From Mesorhizobium sp. C432A (GTDB taxonomy: Bacteria > Pseudomonadota > Alphaproteobacteria > Rhizobiales > Rhizobiaceae), in assembly GCF_030323145.1 (NCBI RefSeq), contig NZ_CP100470.1, positions 1-64,000 on the forward strand: a stretch of DNA of 64,000 nucleotides. Direction: 5' to 3'. The first letter of the stretch is position 1, and every line of letters starts with the position of its first letter. A model generated the notes under the pieces. That model had not been told where the DNA came from. It saw only the letters and a list, made by a program, of their open reading frames with translations, and ran no database searches. The translations under genes were made by a program, and so were the position numbers. Shown one piece after another: positions 1 to 10,122 of the stretch.

Positions 1-2105
1 TCGGCACCGACATTGCCGGCCTGCACGGCACTTTGCATCTCAACGCCGACGGCTCCTACACCTACCAGTCGACGGCCAACAACATCGCCGCCGCGACACC
101 ACGGACGTGTTCGTCTACACGCTCAAGGACGGTGACGGCGACCTGTCGACGACGACGTTGACCATCAACCTGGCCGATGCCGGGCTTGTTGCACCGGCCG
201 ACAACGACGTGACGGTCAACGAAGCCGCACTCGACACCACCACGAGCGGCGCCGACCTTGCGCACGGCTCGGTGACCGGCTCGCTGCCGGCCCTGGCCAC
301 CGAGACCGATGCCTCCAACCAGCTCAACGCCACTGGCGGCTTCGCACCGCTGACCTATCAGCTGCTGAGCGGCGGCAATGCCGCCACGCAGGCACCTACG
401 GCACCATCCAGGTCAATACCGACGGCACCTATGTCTACACGCTGACCTCACCGTGCATGGACCGGCGACCGCCGTACCGACACCGTCAACGCCGCAGAGA
501 GCTTCACCTACAAGGTCACCGACGCCAACGGCAACACCACCACCGGCACCATCAACGTCGCCATCGTCGACGACGTGCCGACGGCCACCGCCGACAGCGG
601 CAATGTCAATGAAGGCGCCCTGCTGACGGTCGCCGCGACCGGCGTGCTGGCAACGACGTGGCCGCGCCGACGGCGCCACCATCGATGGCGTGCGCGCCGC
701 CGGCGGCAACACCACGACGGCCGTATCGGGCGGTGTCGCACCGACATTGCCGGCCTGCACGCACTTTGCATCTCAACGCCGACGGCTCCTACACCTACCA
801 GTCGACGGCCAACAACATCGCCGCCGACACCACGGACGTTCGTCTACACGCTCAAGGACGTGACGGCGACCTGTCGACGACGACGTTGACCATCAACCTG
901 GCCGATGCCGGGCTTGTTGCACCGGCCGACAACGACGTGAACGGTCAACGAAGCCGCACTCGACACCACACGAGCGGCGCCGACCTTGCGCACGGCTCGG
1001 TGACCGGCTCGCTGCCGGCCCTGGCCACCGAGACCGATGCCTCCAACCAGCTCAACGCCACTGGCGCTTCGCACCGCTGACTATCAGCTGCTGAGCGGCG
1101 GCAATGCCGCCACCGCAGGCACCTACGGCACCATCCAGGTCAATACCGACGGCACCTATGTCTACACGCTGACCTCACCGGTGCATGGACCGGCGACGCC
1201 GGTACCGGACACCGTCAACGCCGCAGAGAGCTTCACCTACAAGGTCACGACGCCAACGGCAACACCACCACCGGCACCATCAACGTCGCCATCGTCGACG
1301 ACGTGCCGACGGCCACCGCCGACAGCGCAATGTCAATGAAGGCGCCCTGCTGACGGTCGCCGCGACCGGCGTGCTGGGCAACGACGTGGCCGGCGCCGAC
1401 CGGCGCCACCATCGATGGCGTGCGCGCCGCCGGCGCAACACCACGACGGCCGTATCGGGCGTGTCGGCACCGACATTGCCGGCCTGCACGGCACTTTGCA
1501 TCTCAACGCCGACGGCTCCTACACCTACCAGTCGACGGCCAACAACATCGCCGCCACACCACGGACGTGTTCGTCTACACGCTCAAGGACGGTGACGGCG
1601 ACCTGTCGACGACGACGCTGACCATCAACCTGGCCGATGCCGGGCTTGTTGCACCGGCCGACAACGACGTGACGGTCAACGAAGCCGCACTCGACACCAC
1701 CACGAGCGGCGCCGACCTTGCGCACGGCTCGGTGACCGGCTCGCTGCCGGCCCTGGCCACCGAGACCGATGCCTCCAACCAGCTCAACGCCACTGGCGGC
1801 TTCGCACCGCTGACCTATCAGCTGCTGAGCGGCGGCAATGCCGCCACCGCAGGCACCTACGGCACCATCCAGGTCAATACCGACGGCACCTATGTCTACA
1901 CGCTGACCTCACCGGTGCATGGACCGGCGACCGCCGGTACCGACACCGTCAACGCCGCAGAGAGCTTCACCTACAAGGTCACCGACGCCAACGGCAACAC
2001 CACCACCGGCACCATCAACGTCGCCATCGTCGACGACGTGCGACGGCCACCGCCGACAGCGGCAATGTCAATGAAGGCGCCCTGCTGACGGTCGCCGCGA
2101 CCGGC
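1..2105 (+). other. Frameshifted left portion of the adhesin gene
   Basis: This stretch encodes the same repeat protein as the downstream copies, but the frame breaks many times. Compared with the clean copy at 2200-2937, most differences are losses of one base from a 2-3 nt run. Examples are GGTGCATGG read as GTGCATGG near 452, GGGCAACG as GGCAACG near 650, and CCGACGG as CGACGG at 2040. There are occasional insertions, as in GTGAACGG near 938. No such errors occur after 2105. This looks like uncorrected long-read error near a contig end rather than gene decay, so the gene is probably intact in the organism. The true start lies outside the window. Confidence 0.7.
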
Positions 2106-4260
2106 GTGCTGGGCAACGACGTGGCCGGCGCCGACGGCGCCACCATCGATGGCGTGCGCGCCGCCGGCGGCAACACCACGACGGCCGTATCGGGCGGTGT
2201 CGGCACCGACATTGCCGGCCTGCACGGCACTTTGCATCTCAACGCCGACGGCTCCTACACCTACCAGTCGACGGCCAACAACATCGCCGCCGACACCACG
2301 GACGTGTTCGTCTACACGCTCAAGGACGGTGACGGCGACCTGTCGACGACGACGTTGACCATCAACCTGGCCGATGCCGGGCTTGTTGCACCGGCCGACA
2401 ACGACGTGACGGTCAACGAAGCCGCACTCGACACCACCACGAGCGGCGCCGACCTTGCGCACGGCTCGGTGACCGGCTCGCTGCCGGCCCTGGCCACCGA
2501 GACCGATGCCTCCAACCAGCTCAACGCCACTGGCGGCTTCGCACCGCTGACCTATCAGCTGCTGAGCGGCGGCAATGCCGCCACCGCAGGCACCTACGGC
2601 ACCATCCAGGTCAATACCGACGGCACCTATGTCTACACGCTGACCTCACCGGTGCATGGACCGGCGACCGCCGGTACCGACACCGTCAACGCCGCAGAGA
2701 GCTTCACCTACAAGGTCACCGACGCCAACGGCAACACCACCACCGGCACCATCAACGTCGCCATCGTCGACGACGTGCCGACGGCCACCGCCGACAGCGG
2801 CAATGTCAATGAAGGCGCCCTGCTGACGGTCGCCGCGACCGGCGTGCTGGGCAACGACGTGGCCGGCGCCGACGGCGCCACCATCGATGGCGTGCGCGCC
2901 GCCGGCGGCAACACCACGACGGCCGTATCGGGCGGTGTCGGCACCGACATTGCCGGCCTGCACGGCACTTTGCATCTCAACGCCGACGGCTCCTACACCT
3001 ACCAGTCGACGGCCAACAACATCGCCGCCGACACCACGGACGTGTTCGTCTACACGCTCAAGGACGGTGACGGCGACCTGTCGACGACGACGTTGACCAT
3101 CAACCTGGCCGATGCCGGGCTTGTTGCACCGGCCGACAACGACGTGACGGTCAACGAAGCCGCACTCGACACCACCACGAGCGGCGCCGACCTTGCGCAC
3201 GGCTCGGTGACCGGCTCGCTGCCGGCCCTGGCCACCGAGACCGATGCCTCCAACCAGCTCAACGCCACTGGCGGCTTCGCACCGCTGACCTATCAGCTGC
3301 TGAGCGGCGGCAATGCCGCCACCGCAGGCACCTACGGCACCATCCAGGTCAATACCGACGGCACCTATGTCTACACGCTGACCTCACCGGTGCATGGACC
3401 GGCGACCGCCGGTACCGACACCGTCAACGCCGCAGAGAGCTTCACCTACAAGGTCACCGACGCCAACGGCAACACCACCACCGGCACCATCAACGTCGCC
3501 ATCGTCGACGACGTGCCGACGGCCACCGCCGACAGCGGCAATGTCAATGAAGGCGCCCTGCTGACGGTCGCCGCGACCGGCGTGCTGGGCAACGACGTGG
3601 CCGGCGCCGACGGCGCCACCATCGATGGCGTGCGCGCCGCCGGCGGCAACACCACGACGGCCGTATCGGGCGGTGTCGGCACCGACATTGCCGGCCTGCA
3701 CGGCACTTTGCATCTCAACGCCGACGGCTCCTACACCTACCAGTCGACGGCCAACAACATCGCCGCCAACACCACGGACGTGTTCGTCTACACGCTCAAG
3801 GACGGTGACGGCGACCTGTCGACGACGACGCTGACCATCAACCTGGCCGATGCCGGGCTTGTTGCACCGGCCGACAACGACGTGACGGTCAACGAAGCCG
3901 CACTCGACACCACCACGAGCGGCGCCGACCTTGCGCACGGCTCGGTGACCGGCTCGCTGCCGGCCCTGGCCACCGAGACCGATGCCTCCAACCAGCTCAA
4001 CGCCACTGGCGGCTTCGCACCGCTGACCTATCAGCTGCTGAGCGGCGGCAATGCCGCCACCGCAGGCACCTACGGCACCATCCAGGTCAATACCGACGGC
4101 ACCTATGTCTACACGCTGACCTCACCGGTGCATGGACCGGCGACCGCCGGTACCGACACCGTCAACGCCGCAGAGAGCTTCACCTACAAGGTCACCGACG
4201 CCAACGGCAACACCACCACCGGCACCATCAACGTCGCCATCGTCGACGACGTGCCGACGG
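1..4260 (+). repeat. 738-bp tandem coding repeats of a VCBS-type adhesin
   Basis: The same block recurs with a period of 738 bp (246 codons): the segment beginning TCGGCACCGACATTG starts at 2200, 2938 and 3676. Shorter, indel-bearing copies start near 1, 734 and 1466. About 5.7 copies are visible and the array continues off the left edge. The three right-hand copies are nearly identical at DNA level, with rare substitutions such as GAC/AAC in the 'ADTTDV' stretch. Each unit encodes a VCBS/cadherin-like beta-sandwich pair. Near-perfect DNA identity implies recent homogenisation or expansion. Confidence 0.95.
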
Positions 4261-6701
4261 CCACGAACGACACCTGGGCTCCGACCATCACAGGTGCAAC
4301 GGTTCTCACTGGTCTCTTGGACAACGACAAATTCGGCGCCGATGGCGTCGACACCGACAACAATCCGGTCAGCGGCCAGGTGACCGCCACCAACGGTGCT
4401 CACGGCACCGTCACCTACAACAACGATGGAACGTTCACCTACACGCCGACGGGCATCTATATCGGCTCGGACTCTTTCACATACACGATCAAGGACGGTG
4501 ACGGCGACACTTCGACGGCCACGGTGACCCTGAATGTGCAGACCAACACCGTTCCATCGGGTGGCGGGACAGCGTCGTTGACATTGAACGAAGCCGCGCT
4601 CGACACTACGCTCGATGCCTCGGCGCCCGCGGATCTCCAAGCTGGGGCCGTGACCGGCACCAATCCGAGCAGTCGCGGCGAGACGGCGCAAGCAATCAGC
4701 GGCATCACCTTCACCACGACCGGCGAAGCCATTAATGTTGCATTCGCCAACCCGACCGGCGATCCAAACTGGGTGGCGCCGACTGTTTCTGGCCTAGCCT
4801 CTGGATACACAATCAGCTGGGCGCTCGTCGGCAACCAACTCGTCGGCAGTCTGATACAAACGGCCGGCAGCGTGAACCTCGGCGCATTCGTCTATCTGGC
4901 GCTGTCAAACACAAGCGCCGGCGCCAACAGTTCGTTGACACCCGTCGTTACCGCGACACTGACCGACCAGCTCCAGCATCTTGCCGGCTCGGGCAACGTC
5001 ACCATCAACGGGCTTCAGGTGGTGGCAACCGACACCAGCGGTGATCATGTTTCCGGATCGGTCAATCTGACGGTCCTGGACGACGTTCCGCTGCCATTCA
5101 AGCCGGATGGCATCTTCGTGGAAAACACCACGCATACGGTGCTGACGGAGAGCATCAATTTTGCCGCGAGCGCCGGTGCTGACGGCGTTGGCAATGTCGT
5201 GTTCAACGTGACCGAAGGCGCGGCCGTCACATCAGGCAGCACAAACATATTCCTGAATGGCGAGCAGGTCTTCTTCCACGTCGTCGATACGCATACTGTG
5301 GAGGGACGGACCTCGGCCGCGAACGGCAGCGACCTCGCTTTCACGGCGACCCTGAACCCGGCGACAGATACTTGGACATACACCCAGGCCGCGACGATGT
5401 TTGCCGGCAACCAGTTCAATACGGCGAACTTCTCGCCAAGCGGTGGCAACAACCAAGCGATTGTCCTGGACTCCATCGGCTCAACCAGCGACCTGCTCGC
5501 AACCGCCAACAGCCCCAATTCCGTGAACACCAGCACGGGCAGTTGGGGCGTCGATGGCGGAAACAGCATCAGCCCTGGTGAGAAGATCCGCTTCGATTTC
5601 GTCAGCAATGCAACCACCGACGGCACCATCGCCGGAACCCCCGCGGGCATCGGGGCGGGAACCCACTATACGGATCACTACGAGGTGGCTAGCTATACAC
5701 AGGGGATTGGCAATGTCTCGGGACCTGGCCTGGTTTCTATAACGATCCGCCCGGTCAACGCCGACTATGATAACACCTACATAGGTGATGTTACCGGCGA
5801 AAGCACGGCCCTCGGCGCCTTGGTCACTGTCGTCAACGGCTCCGGCGGAGCTACTCCGACCGCAACGAACAATGGGGACGGAACGTGGACGATCACCGGT
5901 CTTGCGCAAGGCGACACCTTTACCGTGGTTGCAAATTCAGACCCGTTCAGCGCAATCGAAATTTCGGCCAATGTTGGCTCGAATGACTTCAAACTGGGCC
6001 CGGTCACCTACACGACCGCCAACGCCGTCACACCGTTCGACATCTCGATCCCGGTCACGGCAACCGACGGTGACGGCGACCCAATTGCCGGGTCAGTGAC
6101 GGCACACCTTTCGCCCGACCTCAGCACCTGGCAAGGAACTTCGGGCGTGGACACTCACACCACGACCGCGACAGAAACCACGCTGCTCGGCGAGGACGGC
6201 AACGACACCCTCAATGGACTCAATCTCCAGGCTGATATCCTCTCCGGCGGACGCGGCGATGATACCTTGTCGGGCAACTCCGGTAACGACACGCTTTACG
6301 GCGGCTCGGGAGCGGACATACTGTTCGGCGGCGACGGCAACGACCTGCTGATCGGCGGTTCCGGTCAGGACACGCTCACCGGTGGTATAGGCGTCGATAC
6401 GTTCAAGCTCGAGCACCTCGACATCAAAGATCTTATCGCTGACTACAGCGGTGTCGGCGGCCATGGCGACATCATCGACCTTACCTCACTGTTCGATACA
6501 GCCGCCGGAGGGGCCAATGTCGGCGACTTCGTGAACTACAATGCGGGAACGAACACTGTCAGCGTCGACGCCGACGGTTTGGCCAACGGCGCCAATTTCG
6601 TGGACGTGGCCACCTTGACGAACGCACCCGTCGCCAACACGATCACCCTGCTCTACGATGACGGAGTGACGCAGCATACGACAACGGCAAACGTGGTCTA
6701 G
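2106..6701 (+). CDS. VCBS-repeat / RTX adhesin secreted by type I system (C-terminal portion)
   Basis: This is the C-terminal 1531 codons of a very large surface or extracellular repeat protein. The first ~715 residues are the 246-residue VCBS/cadherin-like tandem units. A diverged repeat follows (about 716-815), then unique beta-rich domains. RTX calcium-binding nonapeptides (GGxGxDxL type, e.g. GGSGADILFGGDGNDLLIGG) lie at roughly residues 1365-1425. The C-terminus has the aliphatic, Asp-rich ending typical of type I secretion substrates. The family mediates adhesion and biofilm formation, folding outside the cell on binding calcium. The listed start is an internal Met; the open frame reaches back to about 2042, where an indel breaks it. 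No T1SS transporter genes are in the window. Function is family-based. Confidence 0.9.
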   Translation: MLGNDVAGADGATIDGVRAAGGNTTTAVSGGVGTDIAGLHGTLHLNADGSYTYQSTANNIAADTTDVFVYTLKDGDGDLSTTTLTINLADAGLVAPADNDVTVNEAALDTTTSGADLAHGSVTGSLPALATETDASNQLNATGGFAPLTYQLLSGGNAATAGTYGTIQVNTDGTYVYTLTSPVHGPATAGTDTVNAAESFTYKVTDANGNTTTGTINVAIVDDVPTATADSGNVNEGALLTVAATGVLGNDVAGADGATIDGVRAAGGNTTTAVSGGVGTDIAGLHGTLHLNADGSYTYQSTANNIAADTTDVFVYTLKDGDGDLSTTTLTINLADAGLVAPADNDVTVNEAALDTTTSGADLAHGSVTGSLPALATETDASNQLNATGGFAPLTYQLLSGGNAATAGTYGTIQVNTDGTYVYTLTSPVHGPATAGTDTVNAAESFTYKVTDANGNTTTGTINVAIVDDVPTATADSGNVNEGALLTVAATGVLGNDVAGADGATIDGVRAAGGNTTTAVSGGVGTDIAGLHGTLHLNADGSYTYQSTANNIAANTTDVFVYTLKDGDGDLSTTTLTINLADAGLVAPADNDVTVNEAALDTTTSGADLAHGSVTGSLPALATETDASNQLNATGGFAPLTYQLLSGGNAATAGTYGTIQVNTDGTYVYTLTSPVHGPATAGTDTVNAAESFTYKVTDANGNTTTGTINVAIVDDVPTATNDTWAPTITGATVLTGLLDNDKFGADGVDTDNNPVSGQVTATNGAHGTVTYNNDGTFTYTPTGIYIGSDSFTYTIKDGDGDTSTATVTLNVQTNTVPSGGGTASLTLNEAALDTTLDASAPADLQAGAVTGTNPSSRGETAQAISGITFTTTGEAINVAFANPTGDPNWVAPTVSGLASGYTISWALVGNQLVGSLIQTAGSVNLGAFVYLALSNTSAGANSSLTPVVTATLTDQLQHLAGSGNVTINGLQVVATDTSGDHVSGSVNLTVLDDVPLPFKPDGIFVENTTHTVLTESINFAASAGADGVGNVVFNVTEGAAVTSGSTNIFLNGEQVFFHVVDTHTVEGRTSAANGSDLAFTATLNPATDTWTYTQAATMFAGNQFNTANFSPSGGNNQAIVLDSIGSTSDLLATANSPNSVNTSTGSWGVDGGNSISPGEKIRFDFVSNATTDGTIAGTPAGIGAGTHYTDHYEVASYTQGIGNVSGPGLVSITIRPVNADYDNTYIGDVTGESTALGALVTVVNGSGGATPTATNNGDGTWTITGLAQGDTFTVVANSDPFSAIEISANVGSNDFKLGPVTYTTANAVTPFDISIPVTATDGDGDPIAGSVTAHLSPDLSTWQGTSGVDTHTTTATETTLLGEDGNDTLNGLNLQADILSGGRGDDTLSGNSGNDTLYGGSGADILFGGDGNDLLIGGSGQDTLTGGIGVDTFKLEHLDIKDLIADYSGVGGHGDIIDLTSLFDTAAGGANVGDFVNYNAGTNTVSVDADGLANGANFVDVATLTNAPVANTITLLYDDGVTQHTTTANVV

Positions 6702-6769
6702 GAGCATGGTGCGGGGCCACGCGACTATGCTATGTATTAGAGATTAGGAATACAGAGGGGGATCTCATC

Positions 6770-7141
6770 ATGAAACGTTCCGTAAGACTGTTGGTTTCCG
6801 CTGCGACGCTGTTTCTGGCAGTCGGATCGACGGGCTATGCCGCCGACATCATCGACGGGCCGGTGGCCGACTATTGCCGGACCGTCGGCACATCGAACCT
6901 GGTGTTGAACGACAACATCGTCGATCTCAAGGTCCAGGTGGTCAAGCTGATGGACGAGTCGGTGGCCGTCGCCAACAGCTCGGAATGGATCAATTCGTCC
7001 CGCCCCGCCTTCGTCTGGGCGTCGGAAGCCAAGGTCGCCTGCGGCATGGCCTATGGCTACCTCAAGACGAACTACAAGGACGAGGACACGCTCAACAAGT
7101 GCGAGTGCTTCCACGACCGCATGGTCGAGTACATGAACTGA
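6770..7141 (+). CDS. Small exported protein of unknown function
   Basis: The product is 123 residues with a clear Sec signal peptide (MKRSVRLLVSAATLFLAVG..., cleavage probably after 'GYAA'). The mature part is about 100 residues and holds cysteines in 'DYCRTVG', 'KVACGM' and 'NKCECFH', so disulfides in the periplasm are plausible. A good Shine-Dalgarno (GAGGGGGATC) lies just before the ATG. It sits 68 bp after the adhesin and 24 bp before a lytic transglycosylase on the same strand, suggesting envelope-related work. I do not recognise a named family. Confidence 0.8.
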   Translation: MKRSVRLLVSAATLFLAVGSTGYAADIIDGPVADYCRTVGTSNLVLNDNIVDLKVQVVKLMDESVAVANSSEWINSSRPAFVWASEAKVACGMAYGYLKTNYKDEDTLNKCECFHDRMVEYMN

Positions 7142-7165
7142 CCGAAAGGGATCCGGCAGTGCCGG

Positions 7166-7933
7166 TTGGCTGACCCGATGGTCGGCGGACGATTGACGAG
7201 GGCGATCGCCGGAGCGATCGCATTGACCGGTTTTGGCCAGCTTGCCACTCAAGCCTGCGCCAACTGGCTGGAACGACCTAGCCTGGAGAGACCAGCACCG
7301 TTCGGCTTGAGGCGGCCGGTTCGCTGCGACACCGCCTCCGAATGGACGCGCGCGACATTCAAGGCGTTTGCGACATGCCAGGCATCGCTCTACGGCCTGG
7401 AGCCGGTGCTGGCGCACGCGGTGATGGAGATCGAAAGCGGATTCGATCCCGATGTGCACGGCGCCGATGGTGAGGTCGGGTTGATGCAGGTAATGCCCGC
7501 GACGGCCCGAATGCTGGGCTTTCGTGGCTCGCTCGACGAGCTTGGCGCGCCGGCGACCAACATCGCGCTCGGCGTCAGATATCTGGCGCAGGCAAACAGC
7601 CTTGCCGCAGGCGATCTCTGCACCACCGTCATGAAGTATCGTGCCGGGCACGGTGAAACCCGGTTCTCCGAACTTTCGGTCCGCTACTGCCGGCGTGCGC
7701 GTGCAATCCTGGCGAGAGAAGGTTTTGCGGTGGCCGGGCCATTGCCGGTGGCGACGTTCGGATTCTCCGCATTCCCGACAGCAGGAGACGATGGTGCCCC
7801 TGCCCCGGCGAGGCGGATTTGTGTGCGCCGCCTGTTCGTGCCGGGCCCACGATACATGAAATGCGCGGACTATCGAAGCGCCGGGCAAGCCAGAATGATC
7901 AAGGCGCTCCGGGCAAGACTTTTCGACGGCTGA
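7166..7933 (+). CDS. Lytic transglycosylase, SLT/lysozyme-like domain
   Basis: The 255-residue product has a hydrophobic N-terminus followed by a soluble lytic transglycosylase domain at about residues 70-190. The catalytic Glu is in 'HAVMEIESGFDP', followed by 'GEVGLMQVMPATARMLG' (the GLMQ motif) and 'NIALGVRYLAQ'. Such enzymes cleave the MurNAc-GlcNAc bond of peptidoglycan in the periplasm, forming 1,6-anhydro ends; small family members often make room for envelope-spanning machinery. The frame opens at TTG 7166. An in-frame ATG at 7178 is an equally reasonable start. Confidence 0.85.
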   Translation: MADPMVGGRLTRAIAGAIALTGFGQLATQACANWLERPSLERPAPFGLRRPVRCDTASEWTRATFKAFATCQASLYGLEPVLAHAVMEIESGFDPDVHGADGEVGLMQVMPATARMLGFRGSLDELGAPATNIALGVRYLAQANSLAAGDLCTTVMKYRAGHGETRFSELSVRYCRRARAILAREGFAVAGPLPVATFGFSAFPTAGDDGAPAPARRICVRRLFVPGPRYMKCADYRSAGQARMIKALRARLFDG

Positions 7934-8031
7934 GCCATAATCCAGCAATTGCAAAGACGGCGAGGCAAGTCTGCCGTAAGATGAACGGATGAGACCGGGA
8001 CAAATACCCGGCGGGATATGAGGGAGGCATC

Positions 8032-9231
8032 ATGGATTCTGGCCGGCAGCGACACGGTTCGTGGACGTGGGCGATCGTCTTTGCGTTAGCGGGCATAGTG
8101 TCGGGCTGCCAGTCGAAAGGCAGCGTCTCGGACGCGCTCGACCAGGCGGCGATCGCCGCACCCGGAGCGCCGGCCGCCGGCACCGCTGCCAGCCCGGCCC
8201 AAGCCACGCGATCGCTCGGCACCGGGTCGACGAAGGTCACGATGCTGCTGCCTTTGTCGGCCCCGGGAGTCGCCGGCGAAAACGGCCGGAAGATGCTCGA
8301 TGCGACCAAGCTGGCAATGGCCGACCTTGGCAGCGCACTGCTCACGGTTACGGTCGAGGACACCAAGGGCGACAGCGCGCACGCCAGCGAATTGGCTGTG
8401 AAGGCGATCACCACTGGAACCAAGATCGTCATCGGCCCGGTCGAACTCGCGGCCGCGCAGCACATAGCCAAGCTGTCGGGATCGAAGCGGCCGCCGGTGC
8501 TGGCGTTGGCCGACAATTTCGCCGGCGGCCCAGGCGTCTATGCGGTGCGCCTCAACGAGGCCGACAGCGCGGCCGCGGGCGCAGCCGGCCTGGCGGCCAA
8601 AGGCAGCAAGAAGTTCGTGTTGCTCGTTGCGGCGGGCCCGAATGCCAGCGTGGTGGAAAAGCGGGTCGCCAACAGTCTCAGCATCTATGGCGCGACGCTC
8701 GCCGTCACCATTCCGTATCCGGCCGGCGACGGCGGCACCAAAGTGGTCGATGATGTGGGCTCGCTGGTCGAGGCTCCCGACGCCATCATCATCGCCAGCG
8801 GCGACGACAATCCGGCGCAGATCCTTGCGGCGCTCAAAACGAAAGGCATTCCTGGAAAAGCAATTGCCGTCGTTGGAACCAACCGCTGGCTGGAACATCC
8901 GATGGAGCCGCTGTTTGAGAGCTCCTACATCGCCACGCTCGACCCAACCGAAACCGGCCCGATCGCCGACCGCTTCAAGACGACCTACAATTATCCAGCC
9001 GACGCCAATGTCGCCTACGCCTATGATATGGTCGCCCTGACAGCAGGAATTGCAAGTTCGGCCGGGCCTGACGGCTTCAGCAAGCAGGTGCTCGAAAATC
9101 GGAGCGGATTTCGCGGATCGACCGGCCTGTTCCGGTTTCGGGCGGATGGCTCCAGTGAGCGATCCATGCCCTTCTACCAGGTTCGAAAAGGCGCACTCAA
9201 GCTGGTCGCCAAATCGACATCGGGGTATTGA
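8032..9231 (+). CDS. Periplasmic-binding-like lipoprotein (penicillin-binding protein activator type)
   Basis: This 399-residue protein has a lipoprotein signal: a basic N-terminus, a hydrophobic stretch and a lipobox ending 'GIVSGC' near residue 31. A small linker rich in Ala/Pro follows, then a type I periplasmic-binding fold (Leu/Ile/Val-binding or LpoA-like). Recognisable strands include 'TKVTMLLPLSAPG', 'KIVIGPVELAAAQ' and 'DANVAYAYDMVAL'. Relatives in Rhizobiales are annotated as PBP activators or amino-acid-binding-like proteins. No transporter genes adjoin it, and a lytic transglycosylase is upstream, which favours a cell-wall role over uptake. The exact role is uncertain. Confidence 0.75.
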   Translation: MDSGRQRHGSWTWAIVFALAGIVSGCQSKGSVSDALDQAAIAAPGAPAAGTAASPAQATRSLGTGSTKVTMLLPLSAPGVAGENGRKMLDATKLAMADLGSALLTVTVEDTKGDSAHASELAVKAITTGTKIVIGPVELAAAQHIAKLSGSKRPPVLALADNFAGGPGVYAVRLNEADSAAAGAAGLAAKGSKKFVLLVAAGPNASVVEKRVANSLSIYGATLAVTIPYPAGDGGTKVVDDVGSLVEAPDAIIIASGDDNPAQILAALKTKGIPGKAIAVVGTNRWLEHPMEPLFESSYIATLDPTETGPIADRFKTTYNYPADANVAYAYDMVALTAGIASSAGPDGFSKQVLENRSGFRGSTGLFRFRADGSSERSMPFYQVRKGALKLVAKSTSGY

Positions 9232-9256
9232 GGGGCAAGGAACCTTGCTTGAGTTG

Positions 9257-9958
9257 ATGGGCTGGCTGAGGCACAATCGCTTGATAGCGCTCGGAAGCCT
9301 GCTCCTCCTGGCCGGGGTCTTGTTGATCATGCGGGCCGCCGATCTGCTTCCCATCGATCGGCCGATACCAGCGTCGCGTCAATCCATCGACGATAGCCAG
9401 CCACTGCGACCAATTGCGACCGTCGCCAATACGCCATGGCGAGGACGGGCACGCAAGATTGCTCAGGACCTTATCGCGCCGCCACAGCTTGATTCGGCGC
9501 AAATCGAACGGGTCGAGCCGCGCCTGCCGCTCAGCGACCTTGGTCTGGCTTCGCCTGCAGGGATGCGGATGCCAAAGGATTGGAAAGAGGTCCTGCTGTA
9601 CCAACCGGTTGCCACCTCGTCGGCAACCTTCGAATCGATGGGGCGCAAGGTAGCCATCAGCGGGATCCAAGGCATTGACCTGGATGAGACCTGTTCCTTT
9701 CGTGGCATCGCCTGGCCTTGCGGCCAGCGTGCGCGCGCGACGTTCAATTCCTGGCTGCGCGGCCGGGCGCTGAAATGCGTCGTGCCGCCGGAAGTCGATC
9801 GTTTTGCCATTGCGGCACCGTGCAGCTTGGGCAAGCAGGATGTCGGCGCGTGGCTTGTTTCCAATGGCTGGGCGACGGCCCTGGCGAGTGGCATCTATGG
9901 CAAGGCGGAGGCAGTGGCCAGAGACGCGCAGATGGGGATATTCGGCCCGCCGCAATAG
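9257..9958 (+). CDS. Membrane-anchored nuclease-like (SNase/thermonuclease fold) protein
   Basis: I chose ATG 9257 (234 codons); TTG 9245 is an alternative. An N-terminal transmembrane segment (about residues 6-25, 'LIALGSLLLLAGVLLIM') precedes a periplasmic domain. Its last ~120 residues resemble the staphylococcal-nuclease fold of rhizobial thermonuclease-like proteins ('VAISGIQGIDLDETC', 'WPCGQRARATFNSWLRGR', 'DVGAWLVSNGWA'). The full catalytic Arg/Glu set of active thermonucleases is not obvious, so it may be non-catalytic. It lies 25 bp after the lipoprotein gene and is probably co-transcribed with it. Confidence 0.7.
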   Translation: MGWLRHNRLIALGSLLLLAGVLLIMRAADLLPIDRPIPASRQSIDDSQPLRPIATVANTPWRGRARKIAQDLIAPPQLDSAQIERVEPRLPLSDLGLASPAGMRMPKDWKEVLLYQPVATSSATFESMGRKVAISGIQGIDLDETCSFRGIAWPCGQRARATFNSWLRGRALKCVVPPEVDRFAIAAPCSLGKQDVGAWLVSNGWATALASGIYGKAEAVARDAQMGIFGPPQ

Positions 9959-10122
9959 CCGATAATTCGGTGTCGTTGCTTTTGCCGCGTAGCCTTGCTT
10001 TTGAAGGGCTGATTTCGGGCCGATGGTAGGTGATTGCGCCATTACTAAAATTGTATGTTTCCTCGAAACTGAAAGTGCAGCACCTTGGCCTTATGACAGC
10101 CGATCAGGCGGGAGATTGGCTA

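Noticed and set aside
1..4260. Treating each short open frame in 1-2100 as a separate gene
   Set aside because: They are all pieces of one adhesin reading frame broken by indels; the protein sequence continues across the breaks.
8086..9354. A 422-codon minus-strand open frame
   Set aside because: It is antisense to the binding-like lipoprotein gene and shows no family pattern.
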